Positions 25,234 through 40,610 of a stretch of DNA of 64,000 bases are shown piece by piece. Position 1 is the stretch's first letter, and each line of letters starts with the position of its first letter. Origin of the DNA: Coriobacteriaceae bacterium (GTDB taxonomy: Bacteria > Actinomycetota > Coriobacteriia > Coriobacteriales > Coriobacteriaceae). Made by a program: the position numbers and the translations under genes. The DNA lies in NCBI GenBank assembly GCA_902399975.1, contig CABOHA010000001.1, positions 335,397 to 399,396 of the forward strand. The letters are read 5' to 3'. The notes under the pieces are model-generated. The model worked only from the letters and a program-made list of their open reading frames with translations. It was not told the DNA's origin and ran no database searches.

Positions 25234-25896
25234 TTAGATATTTGATTGAGCATGGGCGCCGAGGCGTTTGATGATGGCGTGCCAGATCGGCGCGGGCAGC
25301 GCGGGCTCGACACGCACCATGCCGTCGGCGTTGACGCTACCGGCATCGCCGCCGCCGAGCAGCTGGGCGTGCTCAACTGAGCAGCCCATGCGCACGGCAC
25401 CCACAAGCTTATCCATCGCTTCCGAAAACGGTCGCCGCAAGAGTCCCATGCGCGGGGAGCGACGAAGCGCCGCAATGCCGCTGCCGGCGCAGATGGCAAC
25501 GCCGCCACACCACAATTGGTCATGGCGCTCACATGCCTTGTGCAGGCGAACGGCGGCCCCACGCGCCTGCTCAGTGCCCTCTTGTGCGGCTCGAATCGCG
25601 GCATAGACGCGCGTTCCCGTACCGCCAAAGCGCTCAAGCGTCTGCTCGATAGCTGTCAACGTCTCATCGTCAGCCACATCTTCAATGGCCAGCACGATGC
25701 CATCGGCAACGCTGCCGGCGTCATTTGCCTTCAAGTCGACCGGGCGGGGGAGTGCGGTGCCGGAAAGTTGAGCATAGGCGGCGATGGCATCCTGCAGGTC
25801 CCAGAGCAAAAAATCAAGATCGGCGCTCTTGGGAATACTGATATACGCAATGGTGTGCAGTGTTTTTGGTACATCGCCGCGCGCGGTCGTCTCCAT
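25234..25896 (-). CDS. Conserved hypothetical, flavodoxin-like fold suspected
   Basis: 220 aa, not firmly recognised. The C-terminal half (VYAAIRAAQEGTE, HDQLWCGGVAICAGSGIAAL, RRSPRMGLLRRPFSEAMDKL) resembles the end of multimeric flavodoxin/NADPH-reductase-like proteins, but a phosphate-binding flavin loop is not seen at the N-terminus. Start ATG 25896 follows AAAGGAG. It converges on the glycosylase gene with a 1-bp gap. Confidence 0.6.
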   Translation of the reverse strand: METTARGDVPKTLHTIAYISIPKSADLDFLLWDLQDAIAAYAQLSGTALPRPVDLKANDAGSVADGIVLAIEDVADDETLTAIEQTLERFGGTGTRVYAAIRAAQEGTEQARGAAVRLHKACERHDQLWCGGVAICAGSGIAALRRSPRMGLLRRPFSEAMDKLVGAVRMGCSVEHAQLLGGGDAGSVNADGMVRVEPALPAPIWHAIIKRLGAHAQSNI

Positions 25897-25988
25897 GCCA
25901 TCTCCTTTCCGGCTCGTTTCCGTTTAGGTTACACCGTCTGGTGGCGCTGGGCGCGCTATCCTAGTGCAACCCTTACGAAAGGAACGCC

Positions 25989-27125
25989 ATGCGTCTGCCC
26001 ATGAATACCTCGCTTGCCACGCTCAAGCCCTCCGGCATCCGTCGGATTAACGCACTCGCCGCTCAGCACCCGGGATGCATCGCGCTTGCGCTTGGCGAGC
26101 CCGATTTTCCCACGCCCGATGTGATTAGTGCCGAGGTGACCGCCGCACTGGACCGCGGTGACACGCACTATCCGCCCAATAACGGTCGCCCCGCCCTGCG
26201 CGAGGCGTTATCTGCCTACATGGGGGACGCGGGCCTTATGTTTTCGGCCGACGAGGTCATCCTGACCGACGGCGCGACCGAGGCCCTGTCGGCAACATTC
26301 ATGGCTATGCTCAACCCCGGCGACGAGGTCATTATTCCCGCGCCGGCCTTTGGCCTGTACGAGAGCATCGTCGTAGCCAATCACGCCAAAGCGGTCTTTT
26401 TGGATACGGAGCCTGCGCAATTTCAGATTGACGAGGATGCGCTTCGCGCCTGTGTGACCCCGGCGACCAAGGCCATCGTTATCTGCTCGCCCAACAATCC
26501 TACGGGCTGCATCCTCAACACGGCGTCGCTCGACGCCGTGGCGCGCGTGGCAGAGCAGGCGGGCATCTACGTAGTCTGCGACGACGTATACAACCGTCTG
26601 GTCTATGTGGATGGCTACGAGCGCTTTGCCCAGCGCCATCCGGAGCTGCGCGACCAGACGGTGGTCATCGAGAGCTTCTCCAAGCCCTGGGCCATGACCG
26701 GCTGGCGCTTGGGTTGGCTCGCAGCCGCAGCCCCCGTCATCGCCGAGATCGCAAAGGCTCACCAATACTTAGTATCGAGTGCTGTCTCCTTCGAAATGGA
26801 CGCCGCAGCCCGAGCCCTGACCGTCGACCCAACCCCCATGCTCAAAGTCTACCGAGCCCGCCGCGAACGCGTACTCGCAGCCTTAAACGCCATGGGCCTC
26901 GACGTAGTAGAGCCCGCAGGAGCCTTCTACACTTTCCCGAGCATCAAAAAGTTCGGCCTAACCAGCGAAGACTTCTGCATCAAAGCCATCGAAGAGGCAA
27001 ACGTAGCCCTAGTCCCGGGCGACTGCTTCGGCACCGAAGGCCACGTCCGCCTCAGCTATTGCGTTTCCGATAAGGACCTGGACGAAGGCCTCCGCCGCCT
27101 GTCCACCTTCCTTTCAACCTTGTAG
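25989..27125 (+). CDS. PLP-dependent aminotransferase, class I/II
   Basis: 378 aa fold-type I aminotransferase (aspartate/aromatic family). Features: IALALGEPDFPTPDVI at the N-terminus, AILSPNNPTG-like ICSPNNPTGCIL, the DDVYNRLVY Asp, and the PLP lysine in VVIESFSKPWAMTGWRLGW. Start ATG 25989 has AAAGGAA ahead. From about 26760 to the end the codons change style: many end in A or C (GTA, CTA, GCA, CCA) unlike the first half. Substrate is not determinable. Confidence 0.92.
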   Translation: MRLPMNTSLATLKPSGIRRINALAAQHPGCIALALGEPDFPTPDVISAEVTAALDRGDTHYPPNNGRPALREALSAYMGDAGLMFSADEVILTDGATEALSATFMAMLNPGDEVIIPAPAFGLYESIVVANHAKAVFLDTEPAQFQIDEDALRACVTPATKAIVICSPNNPTGCILNTASLDAVARVAEQAGIYVVCDDVYNRLVYVDGYERFAQRHPELRDQTVVIESFSKPWAMTGWRLGWLAAAAPVIAEIAKAHQYLVSSAVSFEMDAAARALTVDPTPMLKVYRARRERVLAALNAMGLDVVEPAGAFYTFPSIKKFGLTSEDFCIKAIEEANVALVPGDCFGTEGHVRLSYCVSDKDLDEGLRRLSTFLSTL

Positions 27126-27174
27126 CCATCAGGGACGCAACATATCAGCCCACCGACTTAAGGCTTATGAGTGG

Positions 27175-27398
27175 GGGCGCCGGCCAACGGGAAACCGGGC
27201 TGCCCCAAAGTCACCGCAGGCCGCGCCGCCGAAGGCCAGGCGCAAGGTTTTCGTAGATTCCGCACGAGCCGAAGAGCACTTAATGTGCTCTTCGTGCGAG
27301 CCCAGGACCTGACCGAGCGAAAACCTTGCGCCTGGCCTTCGGCGGCGCGGCCGGATGGTGGAATTGTGTGCAGCCCGGTTTCCCGTTGACCGACGCCG
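27175..27398. repeat. Giant palindrome, copy 1 (divergent)
   Basis: Two nested inverted repeats. The outer arms are 19 bp and perfect (27185-27203 with 27370-27388, opening CAACGGGAAACCGGGCTGC) with extra imperfect pairs outside. The inner arms are 35 bp and perfect (27219-27253 with 27318-27352). The 64-nt core 27254-27317 has ATTCCGCACGAG, then GAAGAGCACTTAATGTGCTC, then AGGACCTGACCGAG, related to the 69-nt core of the other three copies. No coding frame belongs to it. It fills the space between the aminotransferase and the rplJ promoter. Confidence 0.85.
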
Positions 27399-27414
27399 GG
27401 GTCCCCGCCATAAT
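27386..27414 (+). promoter_or_regulatory. rplJ-rplL promoter
   Basis: TTGACC (27386-27391), 17 bp, CATAAT (27409-27414). The start of the -35 box is the last part of the outer arm of the neighbouring palindrome. It would transcribe the L10 leader that follows. Confidence 0.7.
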
Positions 27415-27424
27415 ACTTTCGGTT

Positions 27425-27515
27425 CACGCACGAATCCGCTGCCAGAGACAGCCGGTGCAAACGGGCATCGCCCGCGAGCTTAATGGGATATCCCGCCAGC
27501 CGAGGTGGTCGAGTA
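27425..27515 (+). ncRNA. Ribosomal protein L10 leader RNA
   Basis: The stretch contains GCTGCCAGAGACAGCCGGTG (from 27438) and CGCGAGCTTAATGGGATATC, the pattern of the L10 leader that L10(L12)4 binds to repress its own mRNA. It lies between the promoter and an attenuator hairpin ahead of rplJ, the expected place. Assignment by sequence resemblance only; ends are approximate. Confidence 0.75.
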
Positions 27516-27528
27516 GATATGTCTTCTC

Positions 27529-27565
27529 GCCCCCGTCGCTCATGCAGCGCGGGGGCTTTCTTTTT
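27529..27565 (+). terminator. Attenuator between L10 leader and rplJ
   Basis: GCCCCCG (27529-27535) pairs with CGGGGGC (27550-27556), followed by TTTCTTTTT. A full terminator inside the leader implies that L10 regulates by premature termination as well as, or instead of, translation. Confidence 0.8.
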
Positions 27566-27630
27566 GGACATGCCCCCGTCACGTCCTTGTGGCGGACCGT
27601 GCCCGGAAAGAATTTGAGGAGGTGTAATTC

Positions 27631-28152
27631 ATGCCCCAGCAGTACAAAATCGACAAGGTTGCAGAGATCGAGTCCCGTATCGCCGAGAACGCCGGTCTGT
27701 TCGTCGTCAACTACAACGGTCTGACGGTTAAGCAGGCTCAGGAGCTGCGTCATCAGCTTCGCGAGTGCGGCGCCGAGATGAAGGTCTACAAGAACAACCT
27801 GGTCAAGATCGCTCTCAAGAACCAGGAGCAGCCCGAGATCGACGAGATCCTCGCCGGCCCCGTCGCTTATGTGTTCTACGAGACCGAGCCGGTCGAGGCC
27901 GCTAAGGCCCTTAAGGACTTCTCCGCTAAGTCCAAGGGCGTCCTTGAGATCAAGGGCGGTATCTCCGACGGCAAGGCCGTTTCCGCCGATGATGTTAAGG
28001 CTATCGCCGAGCTGCCCACCAAGGATCAGCTTCTCGGCCAGATCGCCGGTCTCATCTCCGGTTTCGCTCGCGACATCGCTGTCTGCGTCAACGGCGTTTC
28101 CTCTGGTCTCGCTCGTTCGATCCAGCAGGTCTCCGAGCAGAAGGCAGCCTAG
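27631..28152 (+). CDS. rplJ: 50S ribosomal protein L10
   Basis: L10, 173 aa, base of the L7/L12 stalk. N-terminal rRNA-binding domain: AENAGLFVVNYNGLTVKQAQ, LRHQLRECGAEMKVYKNNL. C-terminal helix for L12 dimers at the end. Start ATG 27631 follows AGGAGGTG. Autoregulated through the upstream leader by family precedent. Confidence 0.97.
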   Translation: MPQQYKIDKVAEIESRIAENAGLFVVNYNGLTVKQAQELRHQLRECGAEMKVYKNNLVKIALKNQEQPEIDEILAGPVAYVFYETEPVEAAKALKDFSAKSKGVLEIKGGISDGKAVSADDVKAIAELPTKDQLLGQIAGLISGFARDIAVCVNGVSSGLARSIQQVSEQKAA

Positions 28153-28254
28153 TTGCTGTTTTCACCCGCGGCGGCAACGCCGCACCCCTGGCGCATTCGC
28201 GCCGTGTTTTAACTGATCTCCGTGCATCCGCACGGAAACCGAAAGGACTTAGAA

Positions 28255-28632
28255 ATGGCTAAGCTTACCACCGATGAGATCATCGATGCTCTTAAGGAAA
28301 TGACCCTTCTCGAGGCTTCCGAGCTCGTCAAGGCTATCGAGGACACCTTCGGCGTTTCCGCCGCTGCTCCTGCTGCTGTTGTCGCCGCTCCCGCTGCTGG
28401 CGCTGCTGAGGCCGAGGAGAAGACCGAGTTTGACGTCGTGCTCGAGGGCTTCGGCGACAACAAGATCCAGGTCATCAAGGCCGTCCGTGAGCTCACCAAC
28501 CTTGGCCTGAAGGAGGCCAAGGAGGTCGTCGAGGGCGCTCCCAAGGCTGTTCTCGAGGGTGCCAAGAAGGAGGACGCCGAGGCTGCCAAGGAGAAGCTCG
28601 AGGCTGCTGGCGCTGCTGTCACCCTCAAGTAA
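28255..28632 (+). CDS. rplL: 50S ribosomal protein L7/L12
   Basis: L7/L12, 125 aa, the multi-copy stalk protein that recruits translation GTPases. N-terminal dimer domain ends near [15 protein letters not shown], an Ala-rich hinge follows, and the C-terminal domain has [20 protein letters not shown] and [17 protein letters not shown] 28255 with GAAAGGAC ahead; an earlier in-frame ATG (28222) lacks a site. Confidence 0.97.
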   Translation: MAKLTTDEIIDALKEMTLLEASELVKAIEDTFGVSAAAPAAVVAAPAAGAAEAEEKTEFDVVLEGFGDNKIQVIKAVRELTNLGLKEAKEVVEGAPKAVLEGAKKEDAEAAKEKLEAAGAAVTLK

Positions 28633-28659
28633 TCAGGCTTTCTCGCCAGATTCCTTTGC

Positions 28660-28693
28660 AGACGGGGTTCGCATTGCGAGCCCCGTCTTTTTT
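28660..28693 (+). terminator. Rho-independent terminator after rplL
   Basis: GACGGGGTTCGCA pairs with TGCGAGCCCCGTC (13 bp, one G-T) and is followed by six T. It separates rplJ-rplL from galU and rpoBC. Confidence 0.93.
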
Positions 28694-28946
28694 GTTTTTC
28701 GGTCCCTCGGCATCGGTTGCTCAAACTGCCATGTTCTGTGATTTGCGTCGTATCGGGTGCCCTGCCGTTGGGCAATAAAATTGCACCATTCGAGCAATAA
28801 TTTGCGTTGACCTGCTGTAGAATTGTCTCTGCCTTGTAGCGACATATAGTTCCAGCGGTAAGATGCTTGGGTATCGCAATTTGGTCTGCGGCTGTGTGCC
28901 GCACGCACGGGGCGCTTTTGCGCCTGCGAAAGGATCTTTGAATAAC

Positions 28947-29855
28947 ATGAAGGCAATCATCCCCGCCGCCGGTCTTGGCACGCGTTTTCTGCCTGGCACC
29001 AAGTGCACGCCCAAAGAGATGCTGCCGGTGCTCGACAAGCCCGTCATTCAGTACGTCGTCGAGGAGGCGCTCGAGCCCGAGGAGGTCGACGATGCCATCA
29101 TCGTTACTTCTCCCGGTAAGCCCGAGCTACTGAACTACTTCCAGCCTGATCGCTCGCTCGAGAACCTGCTGCGCGAGCGCGGCAAGAACGCCTATGCCGA
29201 TGCTGTCGCCCACGCTGGCGGTATGCCGGTCGACTTCCGTTATCAGTACGAGCCCAAGGGCCTCGGCCATGCTATTCGCTCTGCTGCCGACGCCGTGGCA
29301 GGGGAGAACTTCCTGGTTCTTCTGGGCGACTACGTTGTGCCTAACCGCGATATCTGCGACAAGATGCTCGCCGTTTCCAAGGAGCACGGTGGCGCTTCGG
29401 TTATCGCCGTCGCCGCTTGCTCGCCCGAGGAAGTCAGCCGCTACGGCGTTATCGCCGGCGAGCGCGTCGGTTCGCTCGAGGGCGCCGAGAACGTTGCCGA
29501 TGCCGAGCCGGGCGCTGTCTGGCGCATCGGCGGTCTGGTCGAGAAGCCCGCTCCCGAGGCGGCTCCGTCCAACCTGTACATCGTCGGTCGCTACCTGCTG
29601 AGCCCGCTGGTCATGGACTTGCTGGCAGATCAGCAGGCCGGCAAGGGCGGCGAGATCCAGCTCACCGACGCCATGGCCCGTTCGCTCGACCGCGAGGCCA
29701 TGTACGCCGTCGTCATCGACCCGCTGTCGGGCTACGACACCGGCACTCCCTCTGGTTGGATGGCCACTAACGCCCTCATGGCTGCAAACGACCCCCGCTT
29801 TGCCGATGCCTTCTGGGACGCCATCGACGAGCGCGGCGGATTGATGCGCAAGTAA
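28947..29855 (+). CDS. galU: UTP-glucose-1-phosphate uridylyltransferase
   Basis: 302 aa; makes UDP-glucose for envelope polysaccharides and galactose use. The nucleotide-binding start is KAIIPAAGLGTRFLPGTKCT PKEM (written split), with VDKP-like VLDKPVIQYVVEEA, LGDYVVPN and GGEIQLTDAMAR. ATG 28947 is 12 nt from GAAAGGA; a TTG nine bases earlier is only 3 nt from it, so the start is slightly uncertain. Has its own terminator; an insertion between rplL and rpoB, which are adjacent in many bacteria. Confidence 0.95.
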   Translation: MKAIIPAAGLGTRFLPGTKCTPKEMLPVLDKPVIQYVVEEALEPEEVDDAIIVTSPGKPELLNYFQPDRSLENLLRERGKNAYADAVAHAGGMPVDFRYQYEPKGLGHAIRSAADAVAGENFLVLLGDYVVPNRDICDKMLAVSKEHGGASVIAVAACSPEEVSRYGVIAGERVGSLEGAENVADAEPGAVWRIGGLVEKPAPEAAPSNLYIVGRYLLSPLVMDLLADQQAGKGGEIQLTDAMARSLDREAMYAVVIDPLSGYDTGTPSGWMATNALMAANDPRFADAFWDAIDERGGLMRK

Positions 29856-29875
29856 GCCATCGGGCACCGACATTT

Positions 29876-29908
29876 ACGGGCGTGGACCTCGGTTCGCGCC
29901 CGTTTTTT
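29876..29908 (+). terminator. Rho-independent terminator after galU
   Basis: ACGGGCG (29876-29882) pairs with CGCCCGT (29897-29903), then six T. Confidence 0.88.
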
Positions 29909-29951
29909 ATAAGAGCTGCGATTGCTGGCTCTCTGTTCACAGAAAATATAT

Positions 29952-29963
29952 GAACAGATGTTC
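29952..29963. promoter_or_regulatory. Possible LexA (SOS) box
   Basis: GAACAGATGTTC with a T before and G after fits the Gram-positive GAAC-N4-GTTC core. It is 180 bp ahead of rpoB and not close to any repair gene, so chance occurrence is a real possibility. Confidence 0.25.
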
Positions 29964-30041
29964 GATACACATACATCTACCTGCGTGTTTTCTGTCGAAA
30001 AACTTTGCTACTCCAAAAACTCAATCGCGTCAAGGCTTTTC

Positions 30042-30069
30042 TTGCCCAACGGTCGGTACCTGATAAACT
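30042..30069 (+). promoter_or_regulatory. Possible rpoB promoter
   Basis: TTGCCC (30042-30047), 16 bp, TAAACT (30064-30069), about 75 bp upstream of the rpoB start. Moderate match to consensus. Confidence 0.4.
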
Positions 30070-30142
30070 ATTAGGTTGCGATAACTGGCGAAGCTATGCC
30101 TCGCCAACCCACCGAGCATTTCCGTGAAGGAGGAAAAACCTG

Positions 30143-33634
<3,492 letters not shown>

Positions 33635-33640
33635 TTGACT

Positions 33641-38119
<4,479 letters not shown>

Positions 38120-38145
38120 TTTCCTAGTACGTTAACCGCCCTTCC

Positions 38146-38182
38146 AAAGACCCGCTTCCCAACAGGGGAGCGGGTCTTTTTT
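38146..38182 (+). terminator. Rho-independent terminator after rpoC
   Basis: AAAGACCCGCT (38146-38156) pairs with AGCGGGTCTTT (38169-38179), with T continuing to 38182. Confidence 0.93.
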
Positions 38183-38189
38183 GATGAGG

Positions 38190-38381
38190 AACGTTGCCCC
38201 GACGAGTACGTCGGATTCCCGGAACGGGCCGCCCGCTGTTTAAGTTTGTCGCGAGTTCCGCACGCAAAGGAAAGCACTTAATGTGCTTTCCGTCTTGCGC
38301 AGGACTGTAGAGCAGCAAACTTAAACAGCGGGCGGCCCGTTCCGGGAATCTGCCCCCGCGCACAGAAGGGGATTCCTTTTG
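38190..38381. repeat. Giant palindrome, copy 2
   Basis: 192 bp. Perfect 34-bp arms (38214-38247 and 38317-38350; left arm starts GATTCCCGGAACGGGCCGCC) enclose a 69-nt core 38248-38316 that begins GTCGCGAGTTCCGCACG and ends AGGACTGTAGAGCAGC, with an inner stem GGAAAGCAC/GTGCTTTCC around TTAAT. The outer flanks AACGTTGCCCCGACGAG and GCCCCCGCGCACAG..GGGGATTCC are shared with copy 3. Confidence 0.9.
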
Positions 38382-38413
38382 CCAAAAAGGGACAGGTTTA
38401 TTTTGGTAGGTTT
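38381..38413. repeat. GGGACAG-core hairpin repeat, copy 7
   Basis: GCCAAAA..TTTTGGT stem around AGGGACAGGTTTA. Same family as copy 6, opposite orientation to copy 8, which lies on the other side of the sigma/anti-sigma cassette. Confidence 0.65.
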
Positions 38414-38504
38414 TTCCTGCTTGGATTTGAAACATTTCGTTCGGCCAAAGCGTATCTATGGTGAGGACCTCATCAAGAACCATCAGCGTCACCGGGAGGT
38501 GATT

Positions 38505-39023
38505 ATGGAAGAACAAGCATTTAGACAGGCGGTCGAAGACCACCGGGATGTCGTGTTTCGGATCGCGTTGACGTACCTGCGTGATCGCGCCGACGCCGAC
38601 GATGTCGCTCAAGACGTCTTTCTGAAGTTACTCAAAAGCGATGCGCAATTTGAAAGCTGGGAACATCTTCGTCGATGGCTTATCCGGGTCACGATCAATG
38701 AATGCAAATCGCTCTTTCGAAAGCCATGGAGGCGCGTGGAGGATATTGAGAACCTGGCCGATTCGCTTTCGACGGCGCAGGAGGAGACCAAGGCGGTCCT
38801 GTCAGACGTTATGCGACTTCCGGAGCGATTCCGTATTCCTATCGTGCTCTATTACTATCTGGGCTTCTCGACTTCAGAAATTGCCGAGTTACTGCATGTG
38901 CCAGCCGCGACCGTTCGAACGCGTTTAGCTCGCGGCAGATCGAAGCTCAAGTTCATCCTAGAGGAGGGCGACCGTGAAATCCAACCAGATCAAGCAGGCC
39001 TTCGAGTCCGTCCAAGCCGATAG
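38505..39023 (+). CDS. ECF-type RNA polymerase sigma factor (second cassette)
   Basis: 172 aa. Region 2: HRDVVFRIALTYLRDRADAD then DVAQDVFLKLLKSDAQFESW and LIRVTINECKSLF. Region 4: LPERFRIPIVLYYYLGFSTS then EIAELLHVPAATVRTRLARG. The ATG at 38505 has GGGAGGT five bases upstream; the frame upstream of it runs into a repeat and is not coding. Paralogous in layout to 4983-5543. It overlaps its partner gene by 50 nt. Target promoters unknown. Confidence 0.92.
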   Translation: MEEQAFRQAVEDHRDVVFRIALTYLRDRADADDVAQDVFLKLLKSDAQFESWEHLRRWLIRVTINECKSLFRKPWRRVEDIENLADSLSTAQEETKAVLSDVMRLPERFRIPIVLYYYLGFSTSEIAELLHVPAATVRTRLARGRSKLKFILEEGDREIQPDQAGLRVRPSR

Positions 39024-40050
39024 CGATCTTGCTGACCGTGTTCTTTATGCCGCTGCTGGCGAGCCGCTTCGCCGAAAGGGTCACGCGAAGCCTCTGTATG
39101 TTGCCGTAATCGGATGCCTTGCCGGAGTGCTGGCGACCGGAGGGGTCGCCTACGCTGTTGTCAATTCCAGTTATTTTGCCTCTGCCTGGGGAAACCATGG
39201 CAACGGAGAGTCCGTTACCTGGACAAATGGCGGCTCGTCGGGGACGAAATATACCTACACCAGAGAGTTTGGTGATGGTATCGCGCCCCAAAGCCTGGAG
39301 GGTGCAGTCCAGAAGGTCAATCTGTCCGTCGAGGGCAACGGCTATACGCTCGACATTCATGAGATGGCAATCGACGAGAACGGTTGCGGTGCTGTGACGT
39401 TTACATTGTCCAATCCGAATGGCGTTAACTACTACAAGCCGGCGGCAGAGCTTGGCGAACTTGTTCTCTATGGTGAAGAAGAAGGGGGCGTCAGTACACC
39501 CAGCATGAACTTCGGCGAGGAATGGGCTGATACACGCTGCACCATTGATAAAGACACATCAAGCGACACGGTCATTAACGGCACGATGTACTTTGCATCT
39601 TGGAATCGCGATCGAGATTTACGACATGCGGTCACCTGGAATATCAGTTGGACGGAGGGCAAAGGTGGGGATGCGAAGGTGATCGAGGTATCGACGCAAG
39701 AGTTTAACGTCGGAGCGCACGTCGATACAAAAGAACTCCGCTCCGATGACTCGCCTCTCGAGATCAGTCCGTTTTCCATCCAGACGCACATCGATGATCT
39801 GGGCTATGAAGCAGTTGATCATAAACTGACCGTCACCTACAAGGATGGGTCAGAGCAGATTATCGAAGATGACGACGCAGGGGCGTACAATTTCTATGTT
39901 TCGATGGGACGCAATAGCGGAGAGAACATTTGGGTGCCAACGAAGTTGATTGATGTCGACCAAGTGGTTTCAGTAACGCTCGAAGGCACACGCTGCACTT
40001 CAACAGGGGGCGCCGAAACGTCGGAACCCTTTACCATCGTCTATTCGTAA
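38974..40050 (+). CDS. Membrane-anchored DUF4179-type protein, probable anti-sigma partner (second cassette)
   Basis: 358 aa. Short cytoplasmic N-terminus, one membrane helix (PLYVAVIGCLAGVLATGGVA, about 36-55) and a large outside domain (NLSVEGNGYTLDIHEMAIDE; GAVTFTLSNPNGVNYY). GTG start 38974 with GAGGAGGG ahead lies inside the sigma gene, so the pair is translationally coupled. Expected to bind and hold the sigma factor at the membrane. The extracellular domain differs in sequence from that of the 3872 paralogue, suggesting a different signal. Confidence 0.72.
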   Translation: MKSNQIKQAFESVQADSDLADRVLYAAAGEPLRRKGHAKPLYVAVIGCLAGVLATGGVAYAVVNSSYFASAWGNHGNGESVTWTNGGSSGTKYTYTREFGDGIAPQSLEGAVQKVNLSVEGNGYTLDIHEMAIDENGCGAVTFTLSNPNGVNYYKPAAELGELVLYGEEEGGVSTPSMNFGEEWADTRCTIDKDTSSDTVINGTMYFASWNRDRDLRHAVTWNISWTEGKGGDAKVIEVSTQEFNVGAHVDTKELRSDDSPLEISPFSIQTHIDDLGYEAVDHKLTVTYKDGSEQIIEDDDAGAYNFYVSMGRNSGENIWVPTKLIDVDQVVSVTLEGTRCTSTGGAETSEPFTIVYS

Positions 40051-40057
40051 GATTTGG

Positions 40058-40090
40058 GGCCGCTTTCTACTAGGGGAAGCGGCCTTCTTT
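40058..40090 (+). terminator. Terminator after the second sigma cassette
   Basis: GGCCGCTT (40058-40065) pairs with AAGCGGCC (40077-40084), then TTCTTT. Confidence 0.8.
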
Positions 40091-40135
40091 GCGGTAAATG
40101 GGCGGTTAGACCGCACGATATTCGCCTGCATTCCT

Positions 40136-40256
40136 GAAGTATGCGGCAAAATCTTGATGGGTCGACCACACCGTATATGCTCAAGCGCTCTACCTGCGGG
40201 TTTATTATCGCAAAACCCCGGTGCGCTCGGCGGGTCCAGAATTTGCCGCATACTTC
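40136..40256. repeat. Palindromic element of a different type
   Basis: Perfect 15-bp arms GAAGTATGCGGCAAA (40136-40150) and complement (40242-40256) enclose 91 nt that contain a smaller hairpin CGGGTTT..AAACCCCG preceded by CTACCTG. Single copy in the window. The gap 40051-40732 holds no gene: a terminator, this element, repeat copies and the rpsL promoter fill it. Confidence 0.65.
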
Positions 40257-40326
40257 CGAAAGCGCCGCCGATTTCCATGCGACAGGTGAGAGCGGATCAC
40301 CGTTGGAGCGCGACGTTTCCTCAGAT

Positions 40327-40366
40327 AAAACCGACCAAAATAAACCTGTCCCTTTTTGGCAGGTAA
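40327..40366. repeat. GGGACAG-core hairpin repeat, copy 8
   Basis: CCGACCAAAA..TTTTGGCAGG around TAAACCTGTCCC. Closest to copy 6 in core; the stem has two mismatches. Directly abuts palindrome copy 3. Confidence 0.65.
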
Positions 40367-40556
40367 CGTTGCCCCGACGAGCACGTCGGATCCCCGGCCC
40401 GGGCGGCACAGGGGTTAAGTTTGTCGCGAGTTCCGCACGAGCCGGAGGCCACTTAATGTGGCCTCCGTGCGAGCCAGGACTGTAGAGCAGCAAACTTAAC
40501 CCCTGTGCCGCCCGGGCCGGGGATCCGCCCCCGCGCACAGGAGGGGATTCCTTTTG
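40365..40556. repeat. Giant palindrome, copy 3
   Basis: 192 bp, same length as copy 2 and in the same orientation. Perfect 36-bp arms (40387-40422 and 40492-40527; left arm starts CGGATCCCCGGCCCGGGCGG) enclose a 69-nt core with inner stem GGAGGCCAC/GTGGCCTCC. Aligned to copy 2, the arms differ at about nine positions, and each change is matched in the opposite arm. Confidence 0.9.
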
Positions 40557-40610
40557 TGTAGGCTTTGCGGAAATATAGCTATTTTGGGATACGCCCGGCG
40601 GCGTGGTCTG

